DNA from: JAJEFO01 sp009843725
GTDB taxonomy: Bacteria > Pseudomonadota > Alphaproteobacteria > Rhodobacterales > Rhodobacteraceae
Assembly (NCBI GenBank): GCA_965243215.1
Contig: CBDEUJ010000005.1
Span: 1,240,001 to 1,304,000, forward strand
Length of the DNA stretch: 64,000 nt
Direction of reading: 5' to 3'
The position numbers were made by a program, and so were the translations under genes. The notes under the pieces are model-generated. The model had not been told where the DNA came from and ran no database searches. It worked only from the letters and a program-made list of their open reading frames with translations. Positions 60,100 to 64,000 of this stretch are shown piece by piece (positions within the stretch are counted from its first letter, which is position 1; each line of letters starts with the position of its first letter).

Positions 60100-61443
60100 A
60101 TGACTTCCCTTGCCAAACTGACGGATGCCCTCCTGCACGCGGCAACAAGCGCCGGTGCGGAGACGGCGGATGCCATCGCGATCAAGGGCCGTTCCGTCAC
60201 GATCGAAGTGCGGGACCGTGCACTGGAGCATGCGGAAAGCGCCGAAAGCGTGGAGATCGGCCTCCGCGTGCTGCTCGGCTCGCGCCAGGCCAGCGTGGCC
60301 TCGTCCGACGTCAGTTCTGAGGCGATTGCCGAAATGGCCGAACGCGCGGTCGACATGGCAAGGGTTGCGCCAGAAGACGTCAATGTCGGCTTGGCCGACC
60401 CCGATCAGTTGGCACGCAACTGGGACCTGGACGCGCTGGACCTCGTCGATCCTGCGGACGCGCCTGCTCCGCCAGAAATGGAGAGGACCGCACTGCGGGC
60501 CGAAGCGGCCGCGCTCTCGCATCAGGGCATCTCGCAAGTTGACGTTGCCGCCGCATCCTTTGAGCGGAGCGCCTTTCACCTCGCAGCAACCAACGGGTTT
60601 TCGGGCGGATGGCAGCGCACGTCTCACGGCACCTATTGCGTTGCCATTTCAGGCAAGGGCCTCGAAATGGAACGTGACCATTGCAGCGAAAGCCGTGTCC
60701 ATCAATCCGACCTGCCTGACGCCCAAGACATCGGACTCCGCGCCGCAGAGCGCGCCTGTGCCCGCGCCGGCGCAAGAAAGCCCGAAACCGGCGCATTTCC
60801 CGTCCTCTATGACGAACGCATCGCCGGCAGCCTGATCGGCCATCTGCTGCAGGCGGCAAATGGCGCGGCCGTGGCCCGTGGCAGTTCCTGGCTTCGCGAC
60901 AGGCTGGGGAAGAAAGTCCTGCCCGACGGGCTGTCCATCGCCGAGAACCCGCACCGCCCCAGGGTCGCCGGTTCCCGGCCCTTCGATGCAGAGGGTCTGC
61001 CGACGCGCGACCGAAAGATCGTCGAAGACGGGATCCTGAACGGTTGGACGCTGGATCTTGCGACCGCCCGCAAGCTCGGCATGGAAAGCACTGCCAGCGC
61101 ATCCCGGGGCACGGCCTCGCCACCCTCCCCGTCAATCACGAACATCGCGTTGACCGAAGGCTGCGTCTCCCGTGACGACCTGCTGCGCGACATGGGAAAC
61201 GGCCTGATGGTCACTTCTCTCATGGGGTCGTCGATCAATCCCACGACCGGGCACTACTCTCGCGGTGCCAGCGGGTTCTGGATCGAGAACGGCGAAATCG
61301 CTTACCCGGTCAACGAGTGCACGATCGCGGGCAACCTGCACGACATGTTCCGAAACGTCCGGCCTGCAAACGACGCTCGCCACCATCTTCGACGGGTTGT
61401 TCCGTCGCTCCTGGTCGAGGGCATGACAGTTGCCGGCAAGTGA
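60100..61443 (+). CDS. pmbA: TldD/PmbA-family protein, PmbA branch
   Basis: 447 residues. The plan is an N-terminal ferredoxin-like domain, a middle GATSGG-like segment and a C-terminal block ending MVTSLMGSSINPTTGHYSRGASGFWIENGEIAYPVNECTIAGNL, diagnostic of PmbA. In known systems TldD and PmbA (TldE) form a protease; TldD carries the metal and is not in this window. A GTG at 60094 is a possible alternative start. Confidence 0.9.
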   Translation: MTSLAKLTDALLHAATSAGAETADAIAIKGRSVTIEVRDRALEHAESAESVEIGLRVLLGSRQASVASSDVSSEAIAEMAERAVDMARVAPEDVNVGLADPDQLARNWDLDALDLVDPADAPAPPEMERTALRAEAAALSHQGISQVDVAAASFERSAFHLAATNGFSGGWQRTSHGTYCVAISGKGLEMERDHCSESRVHQSDLPDAQDIGLRAAERACARAGARKPETGAFPVLYDERIAGSLIGHLLQAANGAAVARGSSWLRDRLGKKVLPDGLSIAENPHRPRVAGSRPFDAEGLPTRDRKIVEDGILNGWTLDLATARKLGMESTASASRGTASPPSPSITNIALTEGCVSRDDLLRDMGNGLMVTSLMGSSINPTTGHYSRGASGFWIENGEIAYPVNECTIAGNLHDMFRNVRPANDARHHLRRVVPSLLVEGMTVAGK

Positions 61444-62200
61444 TCTCGACCTTCTTGAGGAAACGGCACGCGAGGCAGGCGAGATCGCGAGCCGCTTCTG
61501 GCGCGGAAACCAGCAGGTATGGGACAAGGGCAAGGAGGGTCCGGTCAGCGAAGCCGACCTCGCGGTCGACCGGCACCTGAAGGAGCGGCTTCTGAAAATG
61601 CGGCCGGACTACGGCTGGGTCAGCGAGGAAACCGAGGACGACTCCGCTCGCCTTTCGGCCCGGCGCGTCTTCATCATCGATCCCATAGACGGGACGCGTT
61701 CCTTCATTGCCGGGGAACACACCTGGGCGCATTCGCTTGCAGTGGCGGAAGACGGCCAGGTGGTCGCGGCCTGCGTCTTTCTGCCGGTTCGCGAGAAAAC
61801 CTACCTTGCGGCAGCCGGCGCAGGCGCGACCTTGAACGGCGCACCGATCGCGGCGTTGCAGCGTGACAGGCTGGAAGGGGCCTCCCTGCTGAGCACTCGT
61901 GCCGGGCTCAAGCCCGAATACTGGTCCGGCGGACCTCCGGACGTAAAGCGCCACTTCCGGTCGTCGTTCGCGTATCGCCTGGCACTTGTGGCCGAGGGCA
62001 GCTTCGATGCATCGCTGACGCTTCGCCCGACATGGGAGTGGGACGTCGCGGCCGGCGCTCTGATTGCTGCGGAAAGCGGCGCGCGCGTCAGTGACCGAAA
62101 CGGCCGCAGCCCGAAATTCAACGGCGGCACACGCCAAGTGAACGGGTTGATCGCTGGCGGCCAAACCGTGCACCGAGAACTGCTGAAACGCCTGGCTTAG
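61430..62200 (+). CDS. Inositol monophosphatase/CysQ-family phosphatase
   Basis: 256 residues. Metal-binding motifs SEETEDD, DPIDGTRSFI and WEWDVAAGALI are complete. Substrate could be inositol phosphate, PAP or histidinol phosphate; sequence does not decide. The TTG start lies within the pmbA end (14-base overlap). Confidence 0.9.
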   Translation: MPASDLDLLEETAREAGEIASRFWRGNQQVWDKGKEGPVSEADLAVDRHLKERLLKMRPDYGWVSEETEDDSARLSARRVFIIDPIDGTRSFIAGEHTWAHSLAVAEDGQVVAACVFLPVREKTYLAAAGAGATLNGAPIAALQRDRLEGASLLSTRAGLKPEYWSGGPPDVKRHFRSSFAYRLALVAEGSFDASLTLRPTWEWDVAAGALIAAESGARVSDRNGRSPKFNGGTRQVNGLIAGGQTVHRELLKRLA

Positions 62201-62242
62201 CTGCCGCGAGGCCGTCAGAACGGTTCGCGCGCACTTGGCCCT

Positions 62243-63301
62243 TCACGCCGCCAGTTCGGGCATGCAGTCCGCCACGATGTCCATGGCCTTGCGCATGACG
62301 GAAGGCAGGTCCTCCCTGCGCAAGCCGGCCACGAAGTGCCCACAGCCAGGTTTCGCGTCGTCCTGCAGTTCCGCGACGCGCAACGAGAGGCGCAACTCGA
62401 AATGCGTGAAGCCGTGCCGCACCTCGACGCCCGGATTCCGCCATTCGCCCTTGATCGGCGGCGCCTCCTCCGGCGGTTCCATGGTCCATTCCGTTCCCGG
62501 CCAGCCCAGCATGCCTCCGAGAAGGCCTCTTTCCGGCCTCGTCTGCACCAACCACGCACCGTCCGCGCGTCGCGCCAGGTAGGCAATGCCGTAGCGCACG
62601 GGCCTTGCCGGCTTGGCCGCTCTCTTCGGCAACTCCTGCTGACGGCCCGCCGCATTCGCCTTGCAGGCACGAACCCAGGGACAAATGCCGCAAGCCGGGG
62701 ACTTCGGAGTGCAGACCGTGGCGCCCAGATCCATGACTGCCTGGGCATAGTCACCGGGGCGCTCGGCAGGGGTCAGCCGCGTCGCAAGGGCGACCAGTTC
62801 GGGCTTTGCCTTGGGAAGCGGCGTCTCGACGCTGAACAGCCTGGACATGACCCGTTCCACGTTTCCGTCAACCACGGTCTCTGGCTTGTCGAACGCAATC
62901 GCGGAAACGGCGGCGGCCGTGTATGGACCGACACCCGGCAGGCGCAGCAGGCGTTCATGCGTCTCTGGAAACCGGCCGTCGTGCTCCTGAACGATCGTTC
63001 GGGCGCACTTCAGGAGATTCCGCGCCCGCGCATAGTAGCCAAGGCCAGCCCACTCGGCCATGACATGCGCATCTTCGGCCGAAGCAAGCGTCCTGACATC
63101 CGGCCACCTCGCTACGAAGCGCAGGAAATAGGATCGAACGGCGGCCACCGTTGTCTGCTGAAGCATGATCTCGCTCAGCCAGACATGATACGGGTCGGGA
63201 GCAACGCCCGCCTTCGTCTCCGTCGGACCGACGCGCCAAGGCAGGTCGCGGGCATGGGCATCATACCACTTCAGCAGAGTGGTGGCGGAAGGGTCACGCA
63301 T
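62243..63301 (-). CDS. mutY: A/G-specific adenine glycosylase
   Basis: Removes adenine opposite 8-oxoguanine. 352 residues. Catalytic glutamate in EIMLQQTTVAAV, helix-hairpin-helix LLRLPGVGPYTAAAVSAIAFD, aspartate in VDGNVERVM, and the iron-sulfur cysteines VCTPKSPACGICPWVRAC. C-terminal NUDIX-like domain recognised by RPERGLLGGMLGWPGTEW. Diverges from the DUF721 gene. Confidence 0.96.
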   Translation of the reverse strand: MRDPSATTLLKWYDAHARDLPWRVGPTETKAGVAPDPYHVWLSEIMLQQTTVAAVRSYFLRFVARWPDVRTLASAEDAHVMAEWAGLGYYARARNLLKCARTIVQEHDGRFPETHERLLRLPGVGPYTAAAVSAIAFDKPETVVDGNVERVMSRLFSVETPLPKAKPELVALATRLTPAERPGDYAQAVMDLGATVCTPKSPACGICPWVRACKANAAGRQQELPKRAAKPARPVRYGIAYLARRADGAWLVQTRPERGLLGGMLGWPGTEWTMEPPEEAPPIKGEWRNPGVEVRHGFTHFELRLSLRVAELQDDAKPGCGHFVAGLRREDLPSVMRKAMDIVADCMPELAA

Positions 63302-63389
63302 TGTTTATACCTCCGCCCGGGGCTTTGGACTGGCAACGGCGCACATGATCCCTAGAATAGAATGACGGCGGTCTTTCGGAAAGCAGGCA

Positions 63390-63908
63390 ATGAAGTCGCA
63401 AGGCAAGATGCAGGAACCAAGGCGCCGCCAACGCGGATTCGAGCGTGCCTCAAGCCTTGTCGCGGGCCGTGTCCGGGCGGCAGGAGAGCATCGCGGCTTT
63501 GCCGTTTCGCGACTTCTCACGCATTGGACCGAGGTGGCTGGCCCGGACATCGCTCGCATCTCGCGACCGGTTGAAGTCACCTATGGCCGCGGGCTCGGGG
63601 CCACCTTGACCCTCCTGACGACGGGTCCCGAGGCTCCGATGCTGGAAATGCAGAAGGACAAGATCCGCGAACGCGTGAACGCGTGCTACGGCTACGGCGC
63701 GATCGAGAAGGTCCGCATCACGCAGACCGCCGCGACCGGATTCGGCCCCCCCGACGCGATCCCGGGGCGCAAGGACAGGGACATCAGGGCGGCAAGGCCG
63801 ATTTCGGCCACGGCGAAAGAGGCGGCCGGCGGCATTCGGGACGAAGGTCTTCGCGAGGCGCTTGAACGTCTCGGGTCGAACGTCCTATTCGACGAGAAAA
63901 GCAAATGA
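63390..63908 (+). CDS. DUF721/DciA-like protein
   Basis: 172 residues. Core: THWTEVAGPDIARISRPVEVTYGRGLGATLTLLTTGPEAPMLEMQKDKIRERVNACYGYGAIEKVRITQT, the DUF721 fold shared with DciA, the helicase operator of many bacteria. Whether it loads DnaB here is inference. Neighbours mutY and DsbA are conserved in Rhodobacterales. Confidence 0.85.
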   Translation: MKSQGKMQEPRRRQRGFERASSLVAGRVRAAGEHRGFAVSRLLTHWTEVAGPDIARISRPVEVTYGRGLGATLTLLTTGPEAPMLEMQKDKIRERVNACYGYGAIEKVRITQTAATGFGPPDAIPGRKDRDIRAARPISATAKEAAGGIRDEGLREALERLGSNVLFDEKSK

Positions 63909-63918
63909 GGTTTCGGCC

Positions 63919-64000
63919 ATGATCCGACGATTGAAGATTCTTGCCGCGCTGGCCGCTGTCGCCTTCGCGACCACGCACGTCCTCTCCGAACGCAACGTGC
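63919..64000 (+). CDS. N-terminus of exported protein, probably DsbA-type (cut by window end)
   Basis: 27 codons are visible: a signal-like start (MIRRLKILAALAAVAFATTH). In related genomes the gene at this place is a DsbA-family thiol:disulfide protein; no catalytic motif can be seen here. Confidence 0.45.
   Translation, partial: MIRRLKILAALAAVAFATTHVLSERNV

Overview
This window looks like a chromosomal segment from an alphaproteobacterium, most likely a member of the Rhodobacterales (Roseobacter/Rhodobacter group). The evidence is uniformly high-GC coding DNA and alphaproteobacterial housekeeping blocks: lolA-ftsK-aminotransferase-amidase, ubiH-type hydroxylase-Trm112-LON-thioredoxin, znuA/zur-znuC-znuB, leuS-lptE-holA, and mutY-DUF721-DsbA. 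The assignment rests on protein family recognition and gene order only; no rRNA, tRNA or origin was found.

Layout. 1-384 is a frameshifted remnant of an IS1634/IS4-type transposase. 381-8367 carries lolA, ftsK, a class I aminotransferase, an amidase and a ubiquinone-type FAD hydroxylase. An intact IS1634-family element (8369-10458) sits exactly at the hydroxylase stop codon and has a visible 6-bp target duplication. 10479-12239 holds Trm112, a LON-domain protein and a thioredoxin. 12447-25553 has two complete oligopeptide-type ABC importers, each with a Tat-exported binding protein, two permeases and a fused double ATPase, separated by exonuclease III. 25852-29028 is a zinc-uptake locus (znuA divergent from zur-znuC-znuB), followed by pepF.

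31401-46004 is an accessory catabolic region. An eight-gene minus-strand operon encodes a transketolase split into two proteins at separate positions, an SDR dehydrogenase, E1 alpha and beta of a 2-oxoacid dehydrogenase, a free-standing lipoyl protein, a decayed aldehyde dehydrogenase and a mandelate-racemase-type enzyme. It diverges from a GntR/UTRA regulator, which is followed by a tripartite tricarboxylate transporter (tctC-tctB-tctA), a cytoplasmic sulfatase, an SDR fragment and an acetolactate-synthase-like ThDP enzyme. The most economical reading is uptake of a small sulfated organic acid, intracellular desulfation, dehydration, then ThDP-dependent carbon-carbon chemistry. The substrate is unknown, and this is the best candidate for an undescribed pathway in the window.

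46387-64000 returns to core genes: a glutamine amidotransferase, an orphan OmpR-type regulator divergent from ribA and an L,D-transpeptidase-like protein, a YggS-type PLP protein, a TPR-sulfotransferase, a DUF3576 lipoprotein, leuS-lptE-holA, a DUF2125 protein, a CoxG-like protein, pmbA, an inositol-monophosphatase-family protein, mutY, a DUF721 protein and the start of a probable DsbA. Two structural themes recur: strong hairpins directly after solute-binding-protein genes, and tiny ORFs overlapped at both ends by neighbouring start and stop codons.
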